Assembly (NCBI RefSeq): GCF_002086815.1 | Contig: NZ_MVID01000023.1 | Location: 49,586 to 113,585 of the forward strand | DNA from: Mycolicibacterium parafortuitum | GTDB taxonomy: Bacteria; Actinomycetota; Actinomycetes; Mycobacteriales; Mycobacteriaceae | Reading direction: 5' to 3' | DNA length: 64,000 bases | Shown here: piece by piece, positions 1-8,183 of the stretch | Position numbering within the stretch: position 1 is the first letter of the stretch | How the letters are laid out: each line of letters begins with the position of its first letter | Made by a program: the position numbers and the translations under genes | Notes under the pieces: generated by a model | Told to the model about the DNA's origin: nothing | Seen by the model: the letters and a program-made list of their open reading frames with translations, nothing else | Databases searched by the model: none

Positions 1-833
1 ATTCCGCTCGCCACGGCGGCAGCGCACAAGGCCACGGCGAAAAGTGCTCCCCACGCCGTCGGCATGCCGAACCCGACGGCGATGGCGACGGCCCCTACCT
101 CGATGGCCGCCACCGCGGAACTTGTGGCGACGACACACGCCAGCCACAGCACGGCCTGCCCTGACGGCGCGCTGCGGGTCGCGGACGCCGCGGGAGCGCT
201 GGCGCCCGGTACACGAGGCATCAACAGCAACGACGCCGCGCCGAGCACGGCCGGCGCGACCACCGCGGCCGTGACCGAAAAGGATCCCAGCGTCGCAGCC
301 AGGACCGGCATGGCAACGAACGTGACCTCGTTGAGAGTCGCTGCGGCGCTGAGCATCCGCGGCATGCGATCCGCGGGTATCAGATGGTTCAAGGTTGCCC
401 TGAGATAGCCGTAGGCTGCACCGTTCACGAATCCCGCAGCAGCGGCCGCGAGCGAAAGCCACACGAAGTCGACACCGAAACGGGCAAGCACGGCGACAGC
501 GATGAGCCCGGCGGTGCGCAGCGCGACGAGGACATGCAGGAATCGCACGGCATTCCACCGGGATCCCCATCGAGCCACCGGCACTGCACCGACGATCTGC
601 GCCAAGGTCATGGCGAGCACCAGGAGTGCTCCGTCTTGCGCATCACCGGTGGCGGGAAACGCGACCAGAGCGAAGGAGATCGGTACCGCGGCTTGCGGCA
701 TCGCGAAGGTGGCATAGGAGGCCAACCACCGCGACCCGGCGGCCCGAGGAAGCGTCGACGGGAGTCCCGTCGCGACAGTCGTCAGGTCATTCCTCCTCAG
801 CCGGCATCGATCGACAGCGCGCTTGCCACGCAT
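1..833 (-). CDS. MFS transporter, N-terminal part (runs off the left edge)
   Basis: The reverse strand is open from an ATG at 833 to the window edge, about 277 residues without a stop. The product has a basic N-terminus (MRGKRAVDRCRLRRN) and then long Ala/Val/Leu-rich hydrophobic helices broken by short polar loops. Arginine-bearing loops such as VARWGSRWNAVR and a later ADRMPRM segment fit the cytoplasmic loops of major facilitator permeases. This is a membrane exporter or importer of unknown substrate. It is divergent from an XRE-cupin regulator 93 bases away, a common layout for a drug or metabolite pump and its regulator. There is no Shine-Dalgarno, and the ATG lies about 7 bases after a -10 box, so the mRNA is probably leaderless. 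The C-terminal half is outside the window. Confidence 0.72.
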   Translation of the reverse strand, partial: MRGKRAVDRCRLRRNDLTTVATGLPSTLPRAAGSRWLASYATFAMPQAAVPISFALVAFPATGDAQDGALLVLAMTLAQIVGAVPVARWGSRWNAVRFLHVLVALRTAGLIAVAVLARFGVDFVWLSLAAAAAGFVNGAAYGYLRATLNHLIPADRMPRMLSAAATLNEVTFVAMPVLAATLGSFSVTAAVVAPAVLGAASLLLMPRVPGASAPAASATRSAPSGQAVLWLACVVATSSAVAAIEVGAVAIAVGFGMPTAWGALFAVALCAAAVASG

Positions 834-836
834 TTT

Positions 837-852
837 GGGAACTATAGTACCC
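837..852. promoter_or_regulatory. Near-palindromic operator / bidirectional promoter
   Basis: GGGAACTATAGTACCC is a 16-bp inverted repeat with 14 symmetric positions. Its core ACTATAGT gives the hexamer TATAGT on both strands (843-848 forward, 841-846 reverse), each close to the TAnnnT -10 consensus. Reverse-strand initiation would start essentially at the MFS ATG (833); forward initiation would start near 855, upstream of the regulator. The XRE-cupin protein may bind here and control itself and the pump; that is inference. Confidence 0.5.
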
Positions 853-925
853 ACTGTGTCGTTCCCCCTTACACTGCCCGGAACGAGTGGAGCGCGCGGG
901 GTGCACCGAAAAGGGAGGAACGCCG

Positions 926-1582
926 GTGCAAGAAGACGTTGACGGCCATCATCTCAGTCAGCCGCTACTCACACGTATCGGGGAAGAAGTACGTCGCCGG
1001 CGGCGCGCCTCCTCGATGACGGTGCACCAGCTCGCCGAGTCGGCGGGATTGAGTCGCAAGATGGTCACGCAGGTGGAACTCGGCCAGGCGAACCCCAGCC
1101 TGAGGACGGTGGACCGACTGGCAGCGGCGTTGGGCGTGGAGTTCGCCACGCTGGCGCAGAGCCCAACGTCCGGCGGGGTCGAGGTGGTAGCTCGTCGCGA
1201 CGATGCCGCTTCGTCGACGTCGGCAACAGGCGCGACTCTGGAGTTTCGCGTGGCGACCTCCGTACGTCCATCCGCCGAGTTGTGGGAGGGAACGCTGCCG
1301 CCCGGTGCCCGGCTGGCGACATCCGCCGGTCCGGACGGAAGCGAAGCACTGATATACGTCATCGACGGGACACTCACGCTGGCAGCGCAATCCGGGCCAC
1401 CACTGAACGTGTGCGCCACGGAATCCGCCAGAGTGCCTGGCGATCAGCCGTATACCTACTCGAACGAGTCGTCGTCGACCACCCGCTTCGTGCGCGTCTT
1501 TCAGATGGGCGCCGGCGTGGCACAGGAAGATGCGAAACCTGCGACCGCGCCTCCGCCCCCACAGACGCCACCGAATCTGTAG
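926..1582 (+). CDS. XRE-family transcriptional regulator with C-terminal cupin domain
   Basis: This 218-residue protein has an N-terminal helix-turn-helix (about residues 16-73, with TVHQLAESAGLSRKMVTQVE and a downstream NPSLRTVDRLAAALGV segment typical of Cro/CI-type repressors). A C-terminal half (about 105-190) has cupin features, including a GSEALIYVIDGTLTL strand-turn segment. HTH-cupin proteins usually sense a small ligand in the cupin barrel and repress or activate a neighbouring gene. The GTG at 926 was chosen because AGGGAGGA sits 7 bases upstream; an in-frame ATG at 887 lacks such a site. The gene is divergent from the MFS gene. The C-terminus is Pro/Ala-rich. The ligand is unknown. 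Confidence 0.82.
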   Translation: MQEDVDGHHLSQPLLTRIGEEVRRRRRASSMTVHQLAESAGLSRKMVTQVELGQANPSLRTVDRLAAALGVEFATLAQSPTSGGVEVVARRDDAASSTSATGATLEFRVATSVRPSAELWEGTLPPGARLATSAGPDGSEALIYVIDGTLTLAAQSGPPLNVCATESARVPGDQPYTYSNESSSTTRFVRVFQMGAGVAQEDAKPATAPPPPQTPPNL

Positions 1583-1677
1583 TTGTTGGCGAGATCCGGG
1601 CCTGACATCGCACACCACTTCAGGGTCGGCGGGCCCCCGGGGTTGCTTTACCCGGCCGCACTGGGTTTCATCGAGAG

Positions 1678-2052
1678 ATGACACCCTCCCCCGACGACGT
1701 GGTGACCGAGTTCTGCGCGAAATGGTCGACACCCGACCCCGCCGAGCTGGCGTCGTACTTCACCGAAGACGGCGTGTACCACAACATTCCGATGGAGCGA
1801 GTGGTCGGCCGGACCGCCGTCGAGGAGTTCATCACCGACTTCACCGCGATGGTGGACGGGATCGACTTCCAGGTGCACCATCAGGTCAGCTCCGGCAATC
1901 TCGTCTTCAACGAGCGCACCGACGTGATGCGCTTCAAGGACGGCCGCGAACTCGCGCTACCGGTGACCGGGGTGTTCGAGATCGTCGACGGCCAGATCGC
2001 GGCGTGGCGCGACTATTTCGACATGGCCACGGTCGCGGCCGCCTGGTCCTAG
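1678..2052 (+). CDS. Limonene-1,2-epoxide hydrolase / SnoaL-fold protein
   Basis: The 124-residue product has the small alpha+beta cone of the SnoaL/NTF2 group. The residues used by limonene-epoxide hydrolases seem present: Tyr34 and Asn36 in YHNIP, Arg80 and Asp82 in the R-x-D step, and an Asp in the WRDYFD segment (112 or 115). This is the single-step general-acid/base epoxide hydrolysis site, unlike alpha/beta-fold epoxide hydrolases. No signal peptide is visible, so it should be cytosolic. Its stop overlaps the stop of the convergent gene on the other strand. The substrate could be a terpene or lipid epoxide, and a non-enzymatic SnoaL-like role is not excluded. Confidence 0.72.
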   Translation: MTPSPDDVVTEFCAKWSTPDPAELASYFTEDGVYHNIPMERVVGRTAVEEFITDFTAMVDGIDFQVHHQVSSGNLVFNERTDVMRFKDGRELALPVTGVFEIVDGQIAAWRDYFDMATVAAAWS

Positions 2053-2999
2053 ACCAGAAGCGGCACCGAAGCCAGGCGGTCGTCGGTCAGGATCTCGAAC
2101 ATCGCCCGCCGGCTCACCAGCTCAGTGCGTTCGAACGCCTTGCCCGCCACCTGGATCCGGCAATGCGCGAGCGCCGAGTTGTAGCAGTACTTGGCCCCGC
2201 CGTGGGTGTCGGGGTAGGTCAGGCCGATGACATCGTCCGGCGTGGTGGTGATCTCGCCTTCGATCATGTGCTCACCCACCCGGGCACCGAACGTCCAGCG
2301 GAACGGGGTGTACCGGCCGTGGGTGTGCAGGCTGCCCCGGATCGCGCGCACCGCGAACTCCTCGCCGGCGTGGCGCAGCACGAACAGCGTGACCCCCGGT
2401 AAGAGCACCGGCCCGAGCGCGGCGCGCGCCGTGACGATCTCGAGGGTCGAGTCGGGCGCATTGTCGAAGCCGCAGATCTGGCCGTAGGCGTACGCCGGGG
2501 TGTGTCGGGTCCCCCAGTTGTGGTTGACGCTGCCGACCCAGCCGGCGACGTCGACGCCGTGCCCGCGGCTCTCCACCCGGCCGTCGAACCGCGCTTTGGG
2601 GTGGCGGACCGTCGTCTTGGCCGTCGGGAACCTGCGCCGGTAGGCGCGCTCGGTGAGCACCCGCACCGGGTCCTGCCCGTCCGGCGTGATGGACAGATCC
2701 CAGCGAGCGTCGGGAATCGTTCCCGCTGCGGCCGTGTCATCGAGCGTGGTGTCGGCGATCCGCGCCGCCCACGGGTCGGCATCGAAGTTCGCGTCGTCGA
2801 TCGCGTACTGCTGCCTGACCGCCCGGTGACCGGCCGGATCGAACATCATCACCCACACGTCGGCGGTCACCGAGCCGGCCGTCGGGAGCAGCAGCGTCTC
2901 TCGCAGCCACACCGCGCGGTCGGCGTCCGGGTCGTTCGCCCGGACGAAACGACTCTCGTAGTAGGGGGCCTTCGCGGTGATCACGTCATCAGCATCCAA
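2049..2999 (-). CDS. AttH/CrtC-like lipocalin-fold hypothetical protein
   Basis: A protein of about 316 residues with no signal peptide or membrane helix. The segments SVNHNWGTRH, YAYGQICGFDN and YTPFRWTFGARVG resemble the double-barrel AttH / hydroxyneurosporene synthase (CrtC) / tocopherol-cyclase-like fold, whose members act on long isoprenoids or lipids. Start is uncertain: the TTG at 2999 gives MDADDVITAK, the GTG at 2984 is an alternative, and neither has a strong ribosome binding site. The gene is divergent from the cyclase gene, whose start lies within about 12-25 bases, so the two promoters must overlap or lie within each other's 5' ends. No precise function is claimed. Confidence 0.62.
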   Translation of the reverse strand: MDADDVITAKAPYYESRFVRANDPDADRAVWLRETLLLPTAGSVTADVWVMMFDPAGHRAVRQQYAIDDANFDADPWAARIADTTLDDTAAAGTIPDARWDLSITPDGQDPVRVLTERAYRRRFPTAKTTVRHPKARFDGRVESRGHGVDVAGWVGSVNHNWGTRHTPAYAYGQICGFDNAPDSTLEIVTARAALGPVLLPGVTLFVLRHAGEEFAVRAIRGSLHTHGRYTPFRWTFGARVGEHMIEGEITTTPDDVIGLTYPDTHGGAKYCYNSALAHCRIQVAGKAFERTELVSRRAMFEILTDDRLASVPLLV

Positions 3000-3009
3000 T
3001 ACTGGAGCG

Positions 3010-3810
3010 GTGACGGGAATGGTGATCCTGGCGGGCGCGCTGGCGGTGCTGGCCGCCGGACTCGGGGCCGCACTGGCGGTGCAGACCCGTCGTCTCCAGC
3101 GCAGCCGGGACGAGGCCGACGAACTACGCCGCCGCCTCGACGCCCGCCAGATGCTGGTCTCCGGCGGCACGAAGGCGGTCAAAACGGTCTGGCAGACCGC
3201 CAACATCCTGCGCCGGGACGGGCTCGGAGCGGCGGTGCGGTCCTCGATCGAGGAACTCGCCGACTGGGCCGAGGTCGAGCGGCCCGATCTGGCCCGGCTG
3301 GCGCCCAACGGCCGGCTGGCGATCATGTTCTCCGACATCGAGGAGTCCACGGCGCTCAACGAGCGGATCGGTGACCGCGCGTTCGTCCGGTTGCTCGGCA
3401 GACACGACAAGACGGTGCGCAGGTTCGTCGACCGGCACGGCGGCCATGTCGTCAAGAGCCAGGGCGACGGGTTCATGGTGGCGTTCGCCCAGCCCGAGCC
3501 GGCGGTGCGGTGCGGACTCGACATCCAGCGCTCGCTGCACAGGCGTCCCGGCGACATCCGGGTTCGCATCGGCATCCACACCGGCAAGTCCGTCCTGCGC
3601 GGTGACGACGTATTCGGGCGCAACGTCGCGATGGCCGCGCGGGTGGCCGGGCAGGCCGACGGCGGGGAGATCCTGCTCAGCAGTGCGGTCTACGAGGCGG
3701 TCTGCCAGTGCGAGGACCTGGAGTTCGACCGCGAGCGGGACGCCGAGCTGAAGGGGTTCTCGGGCACCCACACGCTCTACCCGGTGCGGTCGGCCTCCGC
3801 GAGCCGCTGA
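3010..3810 (+). CDS. Membrane-anchored class III adenylate/guanylate cyclase
   Basis: A 266-residue protein with one N-terminal transmembrane helix (about 4-24), a charged helical linker (27-100) and a cyclase homology domain from about 102. It makes a cyclic nucleotide from ATP or GTP as a dimer. Visible active-site features are metal-binding Asp109 in FSDIEES, Lys149 and Asp153 in KSQGDGF, Asp200 in DDVFG and Arg211 in AMAARV. The usual Asn of the VNxAAR motif reads Ala207, with an Asn at 205 (GRNVAMAAR), so the transition-state Asn is shifted or lost. Lys149 favours ATP. The GTG at 3010 or ATG at 3019 may be the start. The 3' end overlaps a tiny convergent membrane gene. Confidence 0.85.
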   Translation: MTGMVILAGALAVLAAGLGAALAVQTRRLQRSRDEADELRRRLDARQMLVSGGTKAVKTVWQTANILRRDGLGAAVRSSIEELADWAEVERPDLARLAPNGRLAIMFSDIEESTALNERIGDRAFVRLLGRHDKTVRRFVDRHGGHVVKSQGDGFMVAFAQPEPAVRCGLDIQRSLHRRPGDIRVRIGIHTGKSVLRGDDVFGRNVAMAARVAGQADGGEILLSSAVYEAVCQCEDLEFDRERDAELKGFSGTHTLYPVRSASASR

Positions 3811-3938
3811 TGCAGACGCGCGCGGATGTCGTCCGGGGTGTAGGCCCGCCGGCGGCGTTGATCGCGGGCGACCAGAACTCCGCCGGCAACCACGCCCGCG
3901 ACACCCGCCAGCCCCAGCCACTTCCAGATCCCGCGCAT
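3777..3938 (-). CDS. Small single-pass membrane protein (53 residues)
   Basis: A short reading frame encodes one hydrophobic helix (WLGLAGVAGVVAGGVLVA) followed by an Arg-rich stop-transfer segment (RDQRRRR) and an amphipathic tail, YTPDDIRARLHQRLAEA. The basic cytoplasmic side and clear N-in/C-in topology look like a real protein rather than a shadow. It overlaps the cyclase 3' end by 34 bases in convergent orientation and is divergent from the hydrolase gene that starts 28 bases away. Function unknown. Confidence 0.6.
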   Translation of the reverse strand: MRGIWKWLGLAGVAGVVAGGVLVARDQRRRRAYTPDDIRARLHQRLAEADRTG

Positions 3939-3965
3939 ACCGGACAGTCTGCATAAGCTGCGGGG

Positions 3966-4658
3966 GTGAATCCAAGCACGGTGCCTCTGGAGCGCGCGCT
4001 GGACGAAACCCGCACCGGCGATATCTGGCTGTTCCGCGGCCATTCCGGACCCGACCGGGCCATCCAGTCGATGACCAACAGCCCGGTGAACCACGTCGGC
4101 ATGACCGTGGCGATCGACGATCTGCCGCCGCTGATCTGGCATGCGGAACTGGGCGACAAGCTACTCGATCTGTGGACGGGCACGAATCACCGCGGGGTGC
4201 AGCTCAACGATCTGCGCGAGGCGGTGCTCCGGTGGGTGCACACCTACGGCCAGCGGTGCTGGCTGCGCCAGCTGAGCCCGGACGTGACACGCGAGCAGGA
4301 GGACCGGATGCTGCGCGTCATCGCCCGGATGGACGGGACGCCGTTCCCGACGACGGCCCGGCTGACAGGACGCTGGATGCGCGGCCGGATTCCGACCGTC
4401 AGTGACTTCACCCGGGGAATTCCGTTCGTGCACAGCAAGGTTCGTGAGTCGGCGGAACGCCGGAAGGCGCAGAAGGTCAAAGTCGGGATGGAGACGGCCT
4501 ACTGCGCGGAGACGGTGGCGATCACCTACGAGGAGATGGGATTGTTGGAGACCGAGAAGCACTCCAACTGGTTCGACCCGGGTTCGTTCTGGAGCGGTGA
4601 CGTGCTGCCGCTGGCGTCTGGCTATCGGCTCGGCGCGGAGATCACGGTACTGGCCTAG
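3966..4658 (+). CDS. Permuted papain-like (YiiX/LRAT/NlpC-type) hydrolase
   Basis: The 230-residue cytosolic protein shows the circularly permuted NlpC/P60 arrangement. An N-terminal GDIWLFRGHSGP strand is followed by NHVGMTVAI with the candidate catalytic His43, and a C-terminal METAYCAETVA has the candidate nucleophile Cys180. Family members are thiol hydrolases or acyltransferases on peptides or lipids. Some relatives next to cyclase genes are misnamed guanylate cyclase; nothing cyclase-like is present here. It starts with GTG 28 bases from the divergent small membrane gene. Substrate unknown. Confidence 0.7.
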   Translation: MNPSTVPLERALDETRTGDIWLFRGHSGPDRAIQSMTNSPVNHVGMTVAIDDLPPLIWHAELGDKLLDLWTGTNHRGVQLNDLREAVLRWVHTYGQRCWLRQLSPDVTREQEDRMLRVIARMDGTPFPTTARLTGRWMRGRIPTVSDFTRGIPFVHSKVRESAERRKAQKVKVGMETAYCAETVAITYEEMGLLETEKHSNWFDPGSFWSGDVLPLASGYRLGAEITVLA

Positions 4659-4765
4659 CCACCGGTGGTGCCGGGAGTCCCGAAACGCCGTCCGATATCC
4701 AGCGGTGGGGGTTGGTCAGGTGGTTTGCTGTTGGTGAATTCGGCAGTTGACGAGGGAGCGCAGGC

Positions 4766-5404
4766 ATGGCGACGCCAACCGATCGGCACGCCCCAGCGCC
4801 CAACTCGCCCGGCCGGGGGACGTCCCGGGCGCGGACGTCGGCCATCTGGATCGTCATCGCGGCACTGGTGACAGTGGCCGTCGTCGTCATCATCATGAAC
4901 TCCCGGGTGCAGGAATTGGAGGTGCAATCCATTCCGGCGCAACCGGAGTCGGCGTCAGACTGGGTCGCGGGACCGGTTGTGGACGACCCTCCGCCGTCGA
5001 CGCGTCGGCAGGCACCGCCACCTGCGCCCGCGGCGTCCGCGGTTCCCACGGTCGCGCCGGCACCGGCGCCGGCACTCCCCCAGACATCCGGACCGGCCGT
5101 GGATGCGCGGGGGTATGTCGACTCACCGCGCTGCGGCGCGAACGAGACGGCGGCGCTGATCGCCCGCACCGATCGGGCGCTGGTGGTGATCTGCGAGTCG
5201 GCCGACGGGACGTACGAGTATCAAGGGGTACGGCTCAGCGACGGGGCGTCCCTGGAGCTCGACGACGTCCGGCCGATGCCGGGAGGTTTTGAGGTGCGCA
5301 ACGGCGGAACCACCTACCGGTTGTCACCGACGGAACTCGTGGTGATCTCCGGGGAGGATCTACAGAGTCGCGATCCGATGGTGGAATACCGGACCGCCGG
5401 TTAG
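4766..5404 (+). CDS. Membrane-anchored Pro-rich hypothetical protein
   Basis: The 212-residue product has a short basic N-terminus, one transmembrane helix (about 31-51, IWIVIAALVTVAVVVIIM) and a Pro/Ala-rich extracytoplasmic linker (70-110) that suits cell-wall spanning. A compact C-terminal domain of about 95 residues begins near SPRCGANETAAL and contains two cysteines (in PRCG and VICES) that could pair. The first in-frame ATG at 4766 follows GAGGGAGCG. The gene stands alone between the hydrolase and a convergent gene that overlaps its last 4 bases. Not recognised; probably surface exposed. Confidence 0.68.
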   Translation: MATPTDRHAPAPNSPGRGTSRARTSAIWIVIAALVTVAVVVIIMNSRVQELEVQSIPAQPESASDWVAGPVVDDPPPSTRRQAPPPAPAASAVPTVAPAPAPALPQTSGPAVDARGYVDSPRCGANETAALIARTDRALVVICESADGTYEYQGVRLSDGASLELDDVRPMPGGFEVRNGGTTYRLSPTELVVISGEDLQSRDPMVEYRTAG

Positions 5405-5850
5405 GCCAGGTATTCGAACGCTTCGCCGCCAGGCTGCCAGCTCGACGGCTCGGCGTCGCGGAAGTCCGACAGCATCGCGATTTGCGGACCGCGCAGCTCG
5501 TCGGCGGTGGGTCGCACCTTCACCGAGACCTCGGCAAACTCGATGCGCAGCCCGAGCAGGGGCGCTTCGTGGGTGGCGGTGACGTGCTGCCCGATCAACG
5601 CGCGAATGCTGTCCGCGTAGCCGGGGTCGCCGTCGTTCAGTGCGCCCGACGGCGTCTCGACGGTCGGCATCACCTCGCAGGTCAACACCGGGTTCTCGGC
5701 AGAGTTCAGGTGAGCAAACGAGAACTGCACGTACCCGCCGTTGAAGTGCACCGATTGCAGGTGGTAGCCCACCAGCCGCGACAGCAGTGCGTTGTACTCG
5801 TACTCTGTCCGGCTATGCCGTGATGCGGTCGATCGATCCTGTTGGTTCAT
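5401..5850 (-). CDS. Hypothetical protein, unrecognised
   Basis: A 149-residue soluble protein with a predicted beta-rich core (LVGYHLQSVHFNGGYVQFSF, PVLTCEVMPTVE, LLGLRIEFAEVSVKV) and a hydrophilic N-terminus. No catalytic motif was recognised. It reads as a compact stand-alone domain, of the size seen in immunity-type or ligand-binding proteins, but there is no direct evidence for either. Its 3' end overlaps the convergent neighbour by 4 bases. The start ATG at 5850 lies next to an unusually AT-rich stretch, so transfer into this site is possible. Confidence 0.6.
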   Translation of the reverse strand: MNQQDRSTASRHSRTEYEYNALLSRLVGYHLQSVHFNGGYVQFSFAHLNSAENPVLTCEVMPTVETPSGALNDGDPGYADSIRALIGQHVTATHEAPLLGLRIEFAEVSVKVRPTADELRGPQIAMLSDFRDAEPSSWQPGGEAFEYLA

Positions 5851-6025
5851 CTGCCGATGAGCTCGCCGTCGGTAGTCGCGTTCAGAGTCTCAGCCATCTA
5901 TGTATCCCGCATTGTCATTGCGTATCGAACCATAAATTGTATTAAGACAGTAACTTAACGATCCGTCCTTGTGTGCGTCAGCTAAATCTGTGAACAAGTT
6001 GTAAAGGAAACGAGCCGTGCTCGGC
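5851..6025. other. AT-rich intergenic stretch with promoter-like sequence
   Basis: About 175 bases between two minus-strand genes are far richer in A/T than the surroundings, especially 5925-6010. On the reverse strand TACAAT occurs within 5931-5944 and other TA-rich hexamers lie closer to the 5850 start. No reading frame or perfect repeat was seen. It probably holds the promoter of the 5401-5850 gene and may be a scar of inserted DNA. Confidence 0.4.
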
Positions 6026-7620
6026 TCAGAACGGCGGCAGGTCGGCGCCGTTGCTAGGCGGTAACGGCTTTCCTTCGCGGCGGTGTTTCTCCGCCGCAGC
6101 GGCGTCGGCAGCGCGTTGCCGTTCGAGGGCGCGGCGCATCGCGTTGTGGTCGCGTTCGGCGTTGATTCGCGCGGCGACGTCGGCGGCGCGGGTGCGCGAC
6201 CGAGTGGGCATGCGTTTCTCGCGGCACTCTGCGGGCGGCGGCTGAGCCGTCGGGGGTAGCGCGGCGGTGGTGACCCCCCAGGCAGGGAAGAAAAGTCGGC
6301 TGCCGGGCACGGTGGTGTAGGTGTGCCCGGTCGGGGTGGTCCAGATCAGGGTGCCGTCGGGGAGCTGGGTGTCACGCCAGCCGTCGACGAAGGTCTTGGC
6401 CAGGTGGTGGGTGCGGCATTTGCAGCTCAGATTGGACGGATGGGTGGGTCCGTAGGGCCACGGCACGACGTGGTCGATGTCGCAGCGCTCGGCGGGCACA
6501 TCGCAGCCCGGGAATCGGCAGAACAGATCACGGGCACGCACGAACGCGGCCAACTTCGCCGACGGTTGATAGTGCGGTTCCGCTTCGGGGCCGGGGGTCC
6601 ACAGCGGCTTGATGCGGGCGCCGCCGCGCAGGGCCTCCGCCAGAGCCGGAGTCGGCATGATCGTGGCGCCGGGCAACAACGCCACCCCCGAATCCGCCGG
6701 CGGGGCGGGCTCAGGAGCCTCCTCCTCTTCCCCCGAGTTCTCGACGTCCTGCGGTTGCCGTGTGGCGTGCAGGCGTTCTTGTTCGCGGTCTTCGGCGGCG
6801 ATCAGCTCGTGCGCCGCGGCCAGCGCGGCAGGGTCGGCGAGCACCGAGATCACGATCGGCGAGACCGGAGCAGCGGTAGGTGCCGGGCACGTCGGGGACC
6901 CACACCGGCAGGCAAGCACCGTGTCCCCGCGCAGGTACGCCCCGACCGCATCGGAGCGTCGCACCCCCGCGCTGCGCGGATCCTCAGCACACAACCCGTT
7001 GAGCATCGCGGTGACGCGAGCCTTGAACACCGCGGCGTCCCCGGCCATCACGTGCCCCCAGATCGCCACGATCTCATTCGGGTCGTCGGCCGCGCCGATA
7101 TGCATATCGCGGGTCTTGACCACCTCACGAGCCCGGCGCACCGCATCCGGGTCGTGCCGATCGATGACCGCATCGAGAGCTTTGCCCAGGCGGTCGTCCG
7201 ACAACGGCCCCCACCGGGTGGCCTTCTCGGCGATGTCGGCGTCCACCTCGGACAGCACTCGATCGTCGGTGATCAACGACGTGCGCCAGGTGATCTCCGA
7301 AACCACCGCGGCGCCAGCCGGCCCTGCGCGAACAGTGCAGCGACCTTCGGTAGCCGCTCGCGCAGCGCGACCGCGATCCGCATCTGCCCCGACGCCCGTC
7401 GTGTCGACATCGACAGCGCCGCGCCGACCACCCCGGCACAGTCGGCCCACGAGTCGTACACGTAGTAGTCGCGAACCTCGTCGTAGGTCACCGTGGCGTG
7501 CACCAGTGCCGCGATCGCCGCGGCCTTGCGGGCCGCCGCCCGAGCCTCGTCGCGCGCGGCCCGTTCGATCTCATCCACGAGCTCACCCGGAGCCCTTGCG
7601 GCGAATTCCCGATCGAACAT
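6026..7620 (-). pseudogene. DUF222/HNH endonuclease (13E12-repeat family), frameshifted
   Basis: The gene starts at ATG 7620 (MFDREFAARAPGELVDEIE) and shows the DUF222 helical domain. Near 7305-7310 the frame reads through LFAQGRLAPRWFRR and the family-like sequence resumes one frame over as VVSEITWRTSLITDD, so one base appears lost where APR should join VVSE. The remaining C-terminal part is open to 6026 and ends in a treble-clef HNH domain with CRFPGC, CDIDHVVPW and CKCRTHH. Intact members are about 450-530 residues and are multicopy in mycobacteria; nuclease activity is inferred from the family. A sequencing error would restore an intact gene of about 530 residues. Confidence 0.75.
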
Positions 7621-7769
7621 ATGTGCGATTCTACCCTCGCACACCGACCTCGGACGCACCGATCCTGCCACCTGGGGATCAATTCCTGCCTGGGGAAATG
7701 TCTGGGCTGACCTGCTGGTTTAACCAGTCAGACCACCAAGAATCACCACCGCAGGGAAGAAGAGCGATC

Positions 7770-8072
7770 ATGAAGAACCTGACCATCGCCACCACCGCCG
7801 CCGCCGCTCTGTCCGCCGCGTTCCTGGGCCTGGCCGCCCCCGCCCTGGCCGCCCCGTCGGGCACCGGCGACGCGCAATCCACCATCGCCCAGCTCGAATC
7901 CCAGGGCAACCGGGTGATCGTGAAGAAGCTCTCCGACGCCCCGCTGAAGGATGCCAACGTCGTCGGCGTCAACCGGGGGCCCGCCATCCGCGGCACCGTC
8001 CAGGACAACTTCAACGACCGGCTGTACCAGAACACCATCACCGGGCACGTCTACTACGTCAACGTCCGCTGA
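7770..8072 (+). CDS. Small exported protein (100 residues)
   Basis: A classical signal peptide (MKNLTIATTAAAALSAAFLG followed by LAAPALAAP) predicts cleavage after ALA near residue 27, leaving about 73 mature residues. The mature part has TIAQLESQGNRVIV and a tail NTITGHVYYVNVR, resembling the many small secreted mycobacterial proteins of unknown role. There are no cysteines. A GGGAAGAAG ribosome site precedes the ATG. It is followed within 12 bases by a perfect hairpin terminator, so it is monocistronic. Confidence 0.75.
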   Translation: MKNLTIATTAAAALSAAFLGLAAPALAAPSGTGDAQSTIAQLESQGNRVIVKKLSDAPLKDANVVGVNRGPAIRGTVQDNFNDRLYQNTITGHVYYVNVR

Positions 8073-8083
8073 CTTCCCTGGGC

Positions 8084-8117
8084 AGTAAGGCCACCTCCGC
8101 GCGGAGGTGGCCTTACT
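8084..8117 (+). terminator. Perfect 17-bp hairpin terminator
   Basis: Bases 8084-8100 (AGTAAGGCCACCTCCGC) are the exact reverse complement of 8101-8117, giving a 34-base perfect palindrome 12 bases after the stop of the small exported gene. A short GTTTG follows rather than a U-tract, the form typical of mycobacterial hairpin terminators. It would work in both directions. Confidence 0.8.
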
Positions 8118-8183
8118 GTTTGCGGGCCCAGGCGTGCCACGTTCGTGACCGGTTTGCGACTGCCGGCGGGCAAGGTGGTACCG

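Noticed and set aside
384..1019. A 211-codon + strand frame across the MFS/XRE intergenic region
   Set aside because: It runs antisense to the MFS gene and through the divergent promoter, and is Arg/Gly/His-rich without any domain.
7265..7320. Programmed frameshifting in the HNH gene
   Set aside because: No slippery heptamer, no downstream pseudoknot seen, and the shift point is a simple GC run, so mutation or sequence error is simpler.
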